Positions 42,641-52,671 of a DNA stretch of 64,000 bases are shown piece after piece. The translations under genes were made by a program, and so were the position numbers. How positions within the stretch are numbered: the stretch's first letter is position 1; every line of letters starts with the position of its first letter. The notes under the pieces were generated by a model, which saw only the letters and a list, made by a program, of their open reading frames with translations, searched no databases and was not told the DNA's origin. Source of the DNA: Dehalococcoidia bacterium (GTDB lineage Bacteria > Chloroflexota > Dehalococcoidia > DSTF01 > JACRBR01); the NCBI GenBank assembly GCA_040902535.1, contig JBBDXD010000018.1, forward strand, positions 1-64,000. Direction: 5' to 3'.

Positions 42641-43468
42641 ATGCCGGAGATCCCCGACCTGGAAGCCATTCGGTCGTTCTTCAACGAGCGCATCCTCGAC
42701 GTCGAGATGACCGGCGCGGAGGTGATGATCACGCCGGTCATCCGCACAGGCGCCGCCGACTTCGCGGCGGAACTGACCGGCAACCGCATCACCGGCATTG
42801 AGAGGTACGGCAAGTTCCTGCTCTTCGCGCTCGCCGACGACTACGTGATGGTCGTCAATCCGATGCTGACGGGCCGGTTTCTCTACGTGCACCCCTCCGA
42901 GAAGAAGAAGGGCAAGCTCGTCTTCACGATCTCTCTCGCGAACGGGATGCAGATCCGGTACGCCGATCAGCGCGTGATGGGAAAGGTGTACGTCGTGGCG
43001 GCCGACCAGGTGGCGAGCGTGCCGACGTTCGGCGAGATGGGGCCGGATGCGCTCGCGGTGACGGAAGAGGACTTCCGGAAGCGGATCCGCAAGCACACGG
43101 GCGCGATCAAGAACGTACTGACGAACTACAAGTTCATCGCCGGCATCGGCAACGCGTATTCGGACGAGATCCTGTTCCGCGCGCGCATCGACCCGTTTCG
43201 GAAACGCAGCGCGATGTCGGACGAGGAGATCGGCGACGTGTACCGCGCGATCGGCGAGACGATGGACTGGGCGATCCCGATCCTGCACGAGCACTTTCGC
43301 GACACGCTGCATTACGAAGAGTGGCGCGAACACCTGAAGGTGCACCGCAAAGGCGGCGGCGACCGCAGCAATTCCGACGAGGGGCGTTGTCCGCGTTGCG
43401 GCTCGTACCTGGCGCAGATCACGCCGAACGACCGCGTGACGACGTGGTGCCGAACGTGCCAGAAGTGA
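42641..43468 (+). CDS. Fpg/Nei-family DNA glycosylase
   Basis: 275 residues. The catalytic N-terminus reads MPEIPDLEAIRSF (Pro and Glu after Met kept; the Glu common at the next acidic position is Asp). The helix-two-turn-helix is FIAGIGNAYSDEILFRARID and the C-terminal zinc finger is CPRCGSYL...WCRTCQK (C-x2-C, C-x2-C). It removes oxidised bases and cuts the strand by beta,delta-elimination. Length matches MutM/Nei. Whether it favours 8-oxoG or pyrimidine lesions is not clear from sequence. It sits 7 bases before nagA on the same strand. Confidence 0.9.
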   Translation: MPEIPDLEAIRSFFNERILDVEMTGAEVMITPVIRTGAADFAAELTGNRITGIERYGKFLLFALADDYVMVVNPMLTGRFLYVHPSEKKKGKLVFTISLANGMQIRYADQRVMGKVYVVAADQVASVPTFGEMGPDALAVTEEDFRKRIRKHTGAIKNVLTNYKFIAGIGNAYSDEILFRARIDPFRKRSAMSDEEIGDVYRAIGETMDWAIPILHEHFRDTLHYEEWREHLKVHRKGGGDRSNSDEGRCPRCGSYLAQITPNDRVTTWCRTCQK

Positions 43469-43475
43469 ACCGGCC

Positions 43476-44633
43476 ATGCAGGTAAAGACGTTCGTCAACG
43501 CCCGCATCGTGTTCGAGACGCGGATCCACGAAGGCTGCGTGGTCGTCCGTGACGGCGTAATCGGCGGCGTGCACATCGGCGCCTGCCCGATCCCGCACGA
43601 CGCGGAGGTCATCGACTGCGGCGGGCGCTATCTCGCGCCGGGGCTGATCGACGTACACGTGCACGGCGGCGGCGGACACTCGCTGATGACGGACGACCCG
43701 GACGAAGTACGCGCGTACGCGCGGTGGGCCGCGCGGCGCGGCGTCACGGGGTTCCTGGTCAGCACGTCGGGGCGGGACCACGCGGAGATCGTGCGGCGGC
43801 TCGAAGCGCTGGCGCCGGTCGTCGGGTGCGAACCGGGGGCGGCGCGCGTGCTGGGCTTTCATCTCGAAGGCCCGTACATCAATCCGGCGCGGAAAGGCGC
43901 GTTCCCGCCGCAATGGCTGCGCGCGCCCGACGTCAACGAGTACTGGGAGCTTGTCGCCGCATCGGACAAGCAGGTGCGGCAGGTGACGCTCGCGCCGGAG
44001 TTGCCGGGCGGCGACGCGCTCATCGAGGCTGTGTTGGCATCCGGGGCAGTGGCTGCGATAGGGCACACCGACGCGTCGTACGACGAGGCGATGCACGCGT
44101 TCGAGCTGGGCTGCACGCACGTGACGCACTGCTTCAACGCGATGCGGCCGTTCTCGCATCGCGACCCCGGATGTCTCGCCGCGATCATGGCCTCCGACGG
44201 CGTCACGGCCGAACTGATCGGCGATGGCGCGCACGTCGATTACGCCGCGGCGAGCGTGCTGCTGCGGGCGAAAGGGGCGCAGGGTATCGTCCTGGTGACG
44301 GACGGCATGACGCTCGCGGGCACGGGGGATGGCGAGGCGCAGTGGGAGGGGCAGGCGATCCGCGTCGAGGGGGGCAAGGCGGTGCGCGTCGCCGACAGCA
44401 CGATCATCGGCGGCGTGATCACCCTCGACCAGACGGTGCGCAACGCCGTTCAGCACCTGGGCGTGCCGCTCCAGACGGCGGTCGCAATGGCCGCGACGCA
44501 CGCGGCGCGCGCCATGCGGCTTGACATGCGCTACGGCGCGGTCGAGCCGGGGCTGGCCGCGGACTTCGTGTTGCTGGATGATGCACTGAGCGTGCAGGAC
44601 ACCTACGTGGGGGGACAGCTCGTGGGAGGATGA
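43476..44633 (+). CDS. nagA: N-acetylglucosamine-6-phosphate deacetylase
   Basis: 385 residues. LIDVHVHGGGGHSLM is the H-x-H site, FHLEGPYINPARKGAF holds the metal Glu and substrate loop, AAIGHTDASYDEAMHAFELG and CTHVTHCFNAMRPFSHRDPG supply the metal His residues, and VLVTDGMTLAGTGDG holds the catalytic Asp. All key residues are present. It deacetylates GlcNAc-6-P to GlcN-6-P in amino-sugar recycling or catabolism. No nagB or sugar phosphotransferase is adjacent. Confidence 0.92.
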   Translation: MQVKTFVNARIVFETRIHEGCVVVRDGVIGGVHIGACPIPHDAEVIDCGGRYLAPGLIDVHVHGGGGHSLMTDDPDEVRAYARWAARRGVTGFLVSTSGRDHAEIVRRLEALAPVVGCEPGAARVLGFHLEGPYINPARKGAFPPQWLRAPDVNEYWELVAASDKQVRQVTLAPELPGGDALIEAVLASGAVAAIGHTDASYDEAMHAFELGCTHVTHCFNAMRPFSHRDPGCLAAIMASDGVTAELIGDGAHVDYAAASVLLRAKGAQGIVLVTDGMTLAGTGDGEAQWEGQAIRVEGGKAVRVADSTIIGGVITLDQTVRNAVQHLGVPLQTAVAMAATHAARAMRLDMRYGAVEPGLAADFVLLDDALSVQDTYVGGQLVGG

Positions 44634-44635
44634 CC

Positions 44636-45094
44636 ATGACTGTGCTGTTTCGACCGGTCGCGCCCTCTGACTGGATCCAGATCGGGCGCGTCGCGCATGA
44701 AGCGCTTCCGAACGCAGCGGACGACAATCGCGAATGGCTCGACGCGCGTCGCTCTCTTGATGAACTATCGCGCCGCCGCCGGCAGTACGTCGTCCAGGAG
44801 GATGGCGCCGTCGTGGGGTACGGCGCGATCGAGGAGGACGTAGACGACGGACGCTGGCGGCTCTTCGTCGTGATGAGCCCCGAGCGGCTCAACGGCGCGC
44901 CGGGCAACCAGACGTTCGCTCGAATGCTGTCCGAAGCGCGCGCCGTCGGTGCGGAGACCCTGTGGATGCGCGAAGAAGCGAGCGATCTGGCAATAGCGAC
45001 GTTCGCGCGCCGCCACGAACTCGTCGAGACGCAGCGCTACACCGCCGGTCCGTTGCCGGTCGTTGTGTACGAGCGGGAGTTGAGTCAGGCGTGA
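44636..45094 (+). CDS. GNAT-family N-acetyltransferase
   Basis: 152 residues. The N-terminus VLFRPVAPSDWIQIGRVAHE, the segment QYVVQEDGAVVGYGAIEEDV and the later RLFVVMSPERLNG and TLWMREEASDLAIATFARRH fit the GNAT fold. The usual Q/R-x-x-G-x-G/A acetyl-CoA loop is altered (RLNGAPGNQTF), so activity is less certain. ATG 44636 has GGGAGG (44624-44629) 6 bases upstream; an ATG at 44630 overlaps the nagA stop. Confidence 0.72.
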   Translation: MTVLFRPVAPSDWIQIGRVAHEALPNAADDNREWLDARRSLDELSRRRRQYVVQEDGAVVGYGAIEEDVDDGRWRLFVVMSPERLNGAPGNQTFARMLSEARAVGAETLWMREEASDLAIATFARRHELVETQRYTAGPLPVVVYERELSQA

Positions 45095-45543
45095 TCCTTG
45101 GCGTTGCCTTCAGGCGGTTCCGGCAACTGTTCGTAGAGTTGGAATAGGACGCCGCCGGACGCCTTCGGGTGTACGAACATCTCCTTCCAGTCGTAGCTGA
45201 CGCGCGGCCCGCCGAACGGCTCGATGCCGCTCGCGCGCAGGTCGGACGCCGCGCCGTCGGCGTCGGCGACTTCGAGCGTGACGTGGTGGAGGCCGGGGCC
45301 GCGCTCACGCAGGAACTTGGCGATGAAGCTGTCGTCGCCGATCGGCTCCAGGATTTCCCACTGCATCTGGCGCTGGCCGTCGGGGCCGGGCACGTCGAGC
45401 ACGACGCCGGCGAAGCCCGCCTCGTCGTTGCGGAAGCGGCCGGCTTCCTTCCAACCGAAGATGTCCGTAAAGAAGGGCAATGAGTCGTCGATCTTCCAGA
45501 CCGCCATGCTGACGTGATCGACGCGCTTGAGTCCGACTGCCAA
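45085..45543 (-). CDS. VOC-family protein, methylmalonyl-CoA-epimerase-like
   Basis: 152 residues from a TTG at 45543 (GGGGAGG upstream). LKRVDHVSMAVWKIDDSLPF, GPGLHHVTLEVADADGAASD and MFVHPKASGGVLFQLYEQLP are close to methylmalonyl-CoA epimerases, whose metal is held by His/Glu residues in these same three segments. Without propionate-pathway neighbours, other VOC reactions are possible. It overlaps the GNAT gene convergently by 10 bases. Confidence 0.8.
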   Translation of the reverse strand: MAVGLKRVDHVSMAVWKIDDSLPFFTDIFGWKEAGRFRNDEAGFAGVVLDVPGPDGQRQMQWEILEPIGDDSFIAKFLRERGPGLHHVTLEVADADGAASDLRASGIEPFGGPRVSYDWKEMFVHPKASGGVLFQLYEQLPEPPEGNAKDHA

Positions 45544-45644
45544 AGGTACCTCCCCTGATCGCCCCGGGTGAGGGCCATGGATGCGCGTGGCATTGAACCA
45601 GCTTTTTCATGCTTGCGGAACCGCGCGCGCGGCCCAAACGCGTG

Positions 45645-45803
45645 CTACCGCATCGGGAGCCCGGAGCCAGTATCTGCATCAGCCGATGTAGATGTGGTCC
45701 GTGCCTCGCTTTCCGTTGACTCGCACCGGAAAAACGACAGGCCGAGCGCGAGAACAACTATTGCAGAGAGCGTGATAACAACGAGCCGGCGCCGGACATT
45801 CAT
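45645..45803 (-). CDS. small membrane-anchored peptide, 52 aa
   Basis: A short gene on the minus strand encoding MNVRRRLVVITLSAIVVLAL and a hydrophilic tail ending DTGSGLPMR. The three Arg followed by a hydrophobic stretch form a signal anchor. Its ribosome site AAGAGG lies 6 bases before the ATG, and the gene begins 11 bases after the neighbouring membrane gene. No family is recognised; coding nature is supported by the RBS and operon spacing. Confidence 0.55.
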   Translation of the reverse strand: MNVRRRLVVITLSAIVVLALGLSFFRCESTESEARTTSTSADADTGSGLPMR

Positions 45804-45814
45804 CAGTTTGCCTC

Positions 45815-46211
45815 TTACGCGATCGTCACGATCAGCAGAACTATCGTAAAAAAGGACGACAATGCGAAGGAGACGTACGCGTTCTCACGAGCCCGCTCGC
45901 GCGGAGCGCCGGTTCTAGTTGAGCCTTCGTCAACAAGGCTCCACGCGGCAATCCCGATTCCCGAAACAGCGACGGCAACCAAGCCAGGATCGAATTTCTC
46001 GTACCATATCATCGTTACGACTGATCCCAGCCCGATCGCCGCGAAGAAGGCTCCAAGATAGCGCGATCCCCCCCTGGCTTCCGCGGATGACGCCGTTGTA
46101 GATGAGGGCCCAACGGAGTGTGACAAGCCACCCGATCGCCACGCAGATCCACACAACTAGCACGTTCGTCCAGCCACCGAGTACCCCGTCTCGCTCATTG
46201 ATCTCGTGCAT
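45815..46211 (-). pseudogene. small membrane protein split by frameshift in a C7 run
   Basis: The N-terminal frame starts at the ATG at 46211: MHEINERDGVLGGWTNVLVV with one membrane helix to RWALIYNGVIRGSQGG. At the run of seven C (46067-46073) the frame must change to continue with SRYLGAFFAAIGLGSVVTMI, DPGLVAVAVSGIGIAAWSLV and FALSSFFTIVLLIVTIA. Removing one base makes a single protein of about 130 residues with four membrane helices. Either the run is miscalled or the gene is broken. Confidence 0.65.
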
Positions 46212-46353
46212 TCCGCGTGGGCCGTATCGAACCAACTTTTGTATTGATGGTAGTGCAGCCTCGTACGGCGTGCGGCTGTACGTCCCCAGTGCCGCGGGAG
46301 ACGAAAGGAGGGGTGGATTGCTCCGCCGCTCCTCGTGTTGCCGTTCGTTCCGG

Positions 46354-48816
<2,463 letters not shown>

Positions 48817-48870
48817 GTCGTCTGTCTCCCCGTATTCGTCCCCGAAAGGCTCTACGCGTGGTTACCGTCT

Positions 48871-49224
48871 CTATCGGTCCGTCCTTGCCGGCAGGCGCCC
48901 GTCGCGGAAGCGCTGCAGTTCGTTGCGCAGGCGCTCCATCTCCTGCTCCATCTGCTGCATCCGCTCGTTCATGCGGAGGATCACCTCAACGCCCGCCAGG
49001 TTCACGCCCAGGTCGTTGATCAGCCGCTGCACCTGCAACAGCCGCGCGACGTCGGAGCGCGAGTACATGCGCACGTTGCCGCGCGTGCGCTTCGGCTCGA
49101 CCAGGCCGACGCGCTCGTACTGGCGCAGCGTCTGCGCGTGCATGCCTACCATGCGGGCGGCGATCGATATGACGAAGCACGGATCGTCATCGTCGAAGAT
49201 GTCGTTGCGCATCTCTCCGGTCAT
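48871..49224 (-). CDS. hspR: MerR-family heat-shock repressor HspR
   Basis: 117 residues from the ATG at 49224 (AAGGGAGT upstream). The winged helix is CFVISIAARMVGMHAQTLRQ then YERVGLVEPKRTRGNVRMYS, followed by DVARLLQVQRLINDLGVNLA and a coiled coil (LRMNERMQQMEQEMERLRNE). The combination ISIAA...GMHAQTLRQYE is the HspR signature. HspR binds HAIR operators and represses dnaK/clp genes until heat frees them. A matching operator lies upstream of dnaJ (50277-50297). Confidence 0.9.
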   Translation of the reverse strand: MTGEMRNDIFDDDDPCFVISIAARMVGMHAQTLRQYERVGLVEPKRTRGNVRMYSRSDVARLLQVQRLINDLGVNLAGVEVILRMNERMQQMEQEMERLRNELQRFRDGRLPARTDR

Positions 49225-49235
49225 CTCGTACTCCC

Positions 49236-50216
49236 TTAGACGCCGGCGGCGCTGAGTTGTTCGAACAGCTCGCGCTGCCGGTCGTCGAGTTGTTCCGGCA
49301 GGCGGACGCGCACGCGCGCGTGCAGGTCGCCGCGTCCGTCCTTGTTCAGTCTCGGCATGCCGAGCCCGGCGAGCTTGAAGACGCGCCCGTTCTGCGTGAG
49401 CGGCGGGATCTTCAGCATCACCTTGCCGGTCATCGTCGGCGCCGCGATCTCGCCGCCGAGCACCGCCGTCGTCAGCGGCACGTCGATGTCGACGCGCAGG
49501 TCGTCGCCCGTACGCTCGAAGCGCGGGTGCTTGCGCACATCGACAAGCAGCACGACGTCGCCGCGCTGGCCGCCGGCAGCGGCCTGGCCTTCGCGCGCGA
49601 TGCGCACCTTCGAGCCGCTCGTGACGCCGGCGGGAATCTTCACTTCCAGCCGCCGCGGCTTCTGCACCTCGCCGAGGCCGCCGCATGTGTGGCAGGTCGC
49701 CCCCGCGATCTCGCCGACGCCGCCGCACGTCGGACAGGCCTCGGTCGTCATGGTCTCCAGCGTACGCGTCGTGCCGTGAAACGCCTCGTCGAGCGTGATC
49801 TCGACGGCCTGCTCGATGCTTGGCGGTCGCCGGGGCGCCGTGCGCGTGCGAGTGCTGCCGCCACGACCGAAGAACTGGCTGAACACGCCGCCCAGCTCGC
49901 CCAGGTCGTCGACGTCGAACGTCTGGAAGCCGGCGCCGTTCCCGTAGGAGGTGCGCTGTCCACGCTGGCGCTGCATCTCTTCGATCTGGTCCGCGTGCTC
50001 CCAGTTCTCGCCGTACTTGTCGTACTTCCGGCGCTTCTCCGCGTCCGAGAGCACCTGGTGTGCGGCATTGATCTCCTTGAAGCGGGCCTCCGCCGTAGCA
50101 TCGCCCGGATTGACGTCTGGGTGATATTTCCGGGCGAGCTTGCGGTAGGCGGAGCGGATCTCCTTCTCGGAGGCGCTGCGCTTGACGCCGAGCAGTTCGT
50201 AGAGATTGGCAGCCAT
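49236..50216 (-). CDS. DnaJ-type co-chaperone with reduced zinc domain
   Basis: 326 residues. J-domain at 4-70 ([20 protein letters not shown], catalytic HPD in YHPDVN), a Gly/Phe-rich linker, then a zinc region with only two C-x-x-C-x-G repeats (CPTCGGVGE and CHTCGGLGE) where full DnaJ has four, and the two beta-sandwich substrate domains ([20 protein letters not shown]). It is a DnaJ/CbpA intermediate that delivers clients to DnaK, which is not in the window. First gene of the heat-shock operon. Confidence 0.9.
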   Translation of the reverse strand: MAANLYELLGVKRSASEKEIRSAYRKLARKYHPDVNPGDATAEARFKEINAAHQVLSDAEKRRKYDKYGENWEHADQIEEMQRQRGQRTSYGNGAGFQTFDVDDLGELGGVFSQFFGRGGSTRTRTAPRRPPSIEQAVEITLDEAFHGTTRTLETMTTEACPTCGGVGEIAGATCHTCGGLGEVQKPRRLEVKIPAGVTSGSKVRIAREGQAAAGGQRGDVVLLVDVRKHPRFERTGDDLRVDIDVPLTTAVLGGEIAAPTMTGKVMLKIPPLTQNGRVFKLAGLGMPRLNKDGRGDLHARVRVRLPEQLDDRQRELFEQLSAAGV

Positions 50217-50254
50217 CGAAAGCGGTCGTTCCCTTCTCGCTCAGATACGAATCC

Positions 50255-50297
50255 ATTGTACCAAGGACGCAAGTAACTTGCCAGTCATAGACTCAAT
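50255..50297 (-). promoter_or_regulatory. candidate promoter and HspR operator (HAIR-like) for dnaJ operon
   Basis: On the minus strand, ATTGAGT-N7-TGGCAAG (50277-50297) matches the HAIR consensus CTTGAGT-N7-ACTCAAG at 10 of 14 positions with exact spacing. A -10-like TACAAT (50255-50260) lies 17 bases from a weak -35 (TGGCAA) that overlaps the second half-site, so bound HspR would block the polymerase. Transcription would start about 30 bases before the dnaJ ATG at 50216. Confidence 0.6.
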
Positions 50298-50492
50298 CTT
50301 CTTGCCGAGGACAATCGGCGCGAGAGGTCCCAGCCCCAAGTTCAACCTACATCCATGGCCATGGCGATACTGCACACCTGCGCGCTGGAGGGTCTATCGT
50401 CGTCGTGGCATCGTGGCACCGGCGGTGTCTTGACTGCGGGCTGGGAGGCGGCCGCGGCACGGTCGCTGCCGGTGAGCGGCGCCCGCCGGGGG

Positions 50493-52148
50493 TTAGCGAT
50501 CGACGAGCTCCCAGACCGTCTCGAGCTCGGACTCGTACACGACGCGCGACCGTGGCTCGAAGCGCTGACGCAGCGCATCGGCGATGTACAGGCAAGGCCT
50601 CGTGCCTGGCTGGCAGTCGGAGTACTCGTCGGACGCCGGCAAGAACGCCTCTTTCGAGAACAGTACGCGGCTCGCGTCAGAAGCCTGGATCAGATCGTCG
50701 ATCTCCTCGAGCGCCTCGTTGGTCTCGACGATGTCCCACTCGTCGATGTCAAGCACGTCAGCGTGCGCGAAGTACCGCAAGTACGCGCTCTGAATGAAGC
50801 CGTTGGTGACGACGAGATCGCCCGGCGACGTTTCCGACTCGTACCAGGCTGTCCGTTCCCGCCAGTAGTCATTCTCTTCGGTGAGTTGCGGAGCGATGTT
50901 GCCCGCCAGGTTGACGATGAACAGCGCGCCAAGAAGTATGAAGACCAGTCCGGTCGCGCGTGCGCCGTCGCCTGCCAGCGGCACGGCGATCAGGATCGCC
51001 GCGGGCACCCAGAGGGCGATCCAGAACTCCGGGTTGACGGGCTCCCACCACGTGACGAAGACGGCGTACGGCACAAGCCACGCCAGCGAAAGCAGCGCCA
51101 GCGTGCGCGCGGGCCGGTCGAGAGCCGGGCGGCGGAGCCATCGCATCGCCAGCAGCGCGAGCGCGGCAACGGCTGCCGCCGAAGCGGCGAGCAGCACAAC
51201 AGCGAGCTCGCGCGGATAATCGCGCACGAGGTATGTCTCTTCTCGCAGGCTCTGGTTACCGGAGGCACGGTCCGCGAGATCGCGGACGTCGTCCAGCGCG
51301 AAGGCCGAGAGTCCGCCGACGAACGCCCGGGCGGCGCCGACCGCCGCCTTCGGCGCGCTCTGTGCGGATATCACGCCCCACTCACCGGACTGGGCGTAGT
51401 CCGTCAGCCACTCGTTCGCCTCCGACGGCGTGTTGGCGTCAACTGTGGCCAGCGCGACGAGGTACAGGGGCACCACCATCACCACGACGGCCGCCGCATA
51501 TGCCGCGCCGAATCGGAGCATGAGCCGGGGATCCCGGGTCGCAAGAAGGATCGCGGTGACGCCGACGACGCCGAAGAGCACGTTCGTGTTGTGCGCCAGC
51601 ACCGTCGCGCCCGTCGCGAGCCCCAAGATCGCGAACCGCGGCAGCGAAGGATCGAGCGCGGCGCGATACGCGGCGAAGAGCGCGAGGATCAGCGTCATGG
51701 CCGAGAAGGCGTAGACATCGGCGCCCAGGCTGTACGCCCAGTAGCCGTACGACAGCCCGACGACGCCGGTCGCGGCAGCGGCGGCGAGCCGCCCATCGAC
51801 CGCGGTGCGCATCAGCAACCAGAGCAGCCCGATGCCGGCGGCGCCGAACACGGCGTTCATCGCCTGCACGGGCACGAGCGGCCCGCCGTCGTAGCCTGCG
51901 CCATCGGCGATGCGAAACGCGATCCAGCCGAGCCAGCTATGCACGAGGTGGTACGGGTTGAAGATGTCGGAGGCGACGCCGCGGCGGATGTTCTCGAGGT
52001 AGCCGATGCTGTCCTCGGCCTCATTGTGGACGCGCACGAGCAGGATCAAGTTCAGCACGCACAGCGCGATGGCGATCGCCAGGGCTTCGCGCCGATGGGT
52101 GCGGACGCCTGTGCTCCGCGCGGTCAACTCGGGATCAGCGACAGCCAT
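50493..52148 (-). CDS. polytopic GT-C-like membrane glycosyltransferase
   Basis: 551 residues. It opens with charged residues and a first helix (EALAIAIALCVLNLILLV), an extracytoplasmic loop with the acidic pair EAEDSIGYLENI, then about ten further helices and a C-terminal soluble domain (RYFAHADVLDIDEWDIVETN). This is the layout of lipid-carrier-dependent GT-C enzymes (dolichyl-phosphate-mannose type), though the family cannot be fixed. It would glycosylate lipids or proteins outside the membrane. The start at 52148 has a TAAGCT box 6 bases upstream. Confidence 0.68.
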   Translation of the reverse strand: MAVADPELTARSTGVRTHRREALAIAIALCVLNLILLVRVHNEAEDSIGYLENIRRGVASDIFNPYHLVHSWLGWIAFRIADGAGYDGGPLVPVQAMNAVFGAAGIGLLWLLMRTAVDGRLAAAAATGVVGLSYGYWAYSLGADVYAFSAMTLILALFAAYRAALDPSLPRFAILGLATGATVLAHNTNVLFGVVGVTAILLATRDPRLMLRFGAAYAAAVVVMVVPLYLVALATVDANTPSEANEWLTDYAQSGEWGVISAQSAPKAAVGAARAFVGGLSAFALDDVRDLADRASGNQSLREETYLVRDYPRELAVVLLAASAAAVAALALLAMRWLRRPALDRPARTLALLSLAWLVPYAVFVTWWEPVNPEFWIALWVPAAILIAVPLAGDGARATGLVFILLGALFIVNLAGNIAPQLTEENDYWRERTAWYESETSPGDLVVTNGFIQSAYLRYFAHADVLDIDEWDIVETNEALEEIDDLIQASDASRVLFSKEAFLPASDEYSDCQPGTRPCLYIADALRQRFEPRSRVVYESELETVWELVDR

Positions 52149-52154
52149 GCGAGG

Positions 52155-52160
52155 AGCTTA
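52155..52160 (-). promoter_or_regulatory. TAAGCT -10 box, leaderless start of GT-C-like gene
   Basis: On the minus strand TAAGCT is followed by CCTCGC and the ATG at 52148; no ribosome site. Confidence 0.45.
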
Positions 52161-52253
52161 CCGGCGCGCCGCGCTGAGGGCATGAGCGAAACGGTTAATT
52201 TGTCGCGGTGCCGAACCCGAGAATGTGAACGCCGGTCGTCAAGAACACGGCGA

Positions 52254-52643
52254 TCAGCCGGCTGTCGTAGCGTCGGCTTGCGGCGTCAGATCGATGGCGA
52301 CCGCGAGCGCGGTTCGGCCCCAGTCGTCGAGGCCGCTGTCGGCGGACTTCGCGTACTTGTCGAGCAACATGCGGCGCGCCAGCGCGTCCTCCGTCCCGTC
52401 CTCGACGATTCTCGCGACGCCTTCGAATGTATGACCGGCGATGCGGACGCCGACGCGCGGGGCTTTCTTCGCGTTCCTCACCCAGTCCGAGCGGTAGCGG
52501 CCGCCGGCGAGGATGTAGATGGTGCTGTCGTTCATGGCGAACCAGATCTCGATGGTGTGCGGGTTGCCAGTGACGCGGCCCGTCGTGGTGACGTAGCAGT
52601 AGTCCTGATCAGCGCGGGTCGGATCTGCCGTCTGTCCAGGCAT
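52254..52643 (-). CDS. deazaflavin/FMN-binding nitroreductase-like oxidoreductase
   Basis: 129 residues from the ATG at 52643. The split-barrel flavin fold shows YCYVTTTGRVTGNPHTIEIW, YILAGGRYRSDWVRNAKKAP and RVGVRIAGHTFEGVAR, the pattern of the Ddn/TIGR00026 family whose best-known member uses F420H2. With the F420-type LLM protein at 18648 it hints that the host makes F420, although no biosynthetic gene is in view. It ends 28 bases after the Fe-S protein gene. Confidence 0.75.
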   Translation of the reverse strand: MPGQTADPTRADQDYCYVTTTGRVTGNPHTIEIWFAMNDSTIYILAGGRYRSDWVRNAKKAPRVGVRIAGHTFEGVARIVEDGTEDALARRMLLDKYAKSADSGLDDWGRTALAVAIDLTPQADATTAG

Positions 52644-52671
52644 GACGCTGCACCGGCGTGCGCTACCGGAC

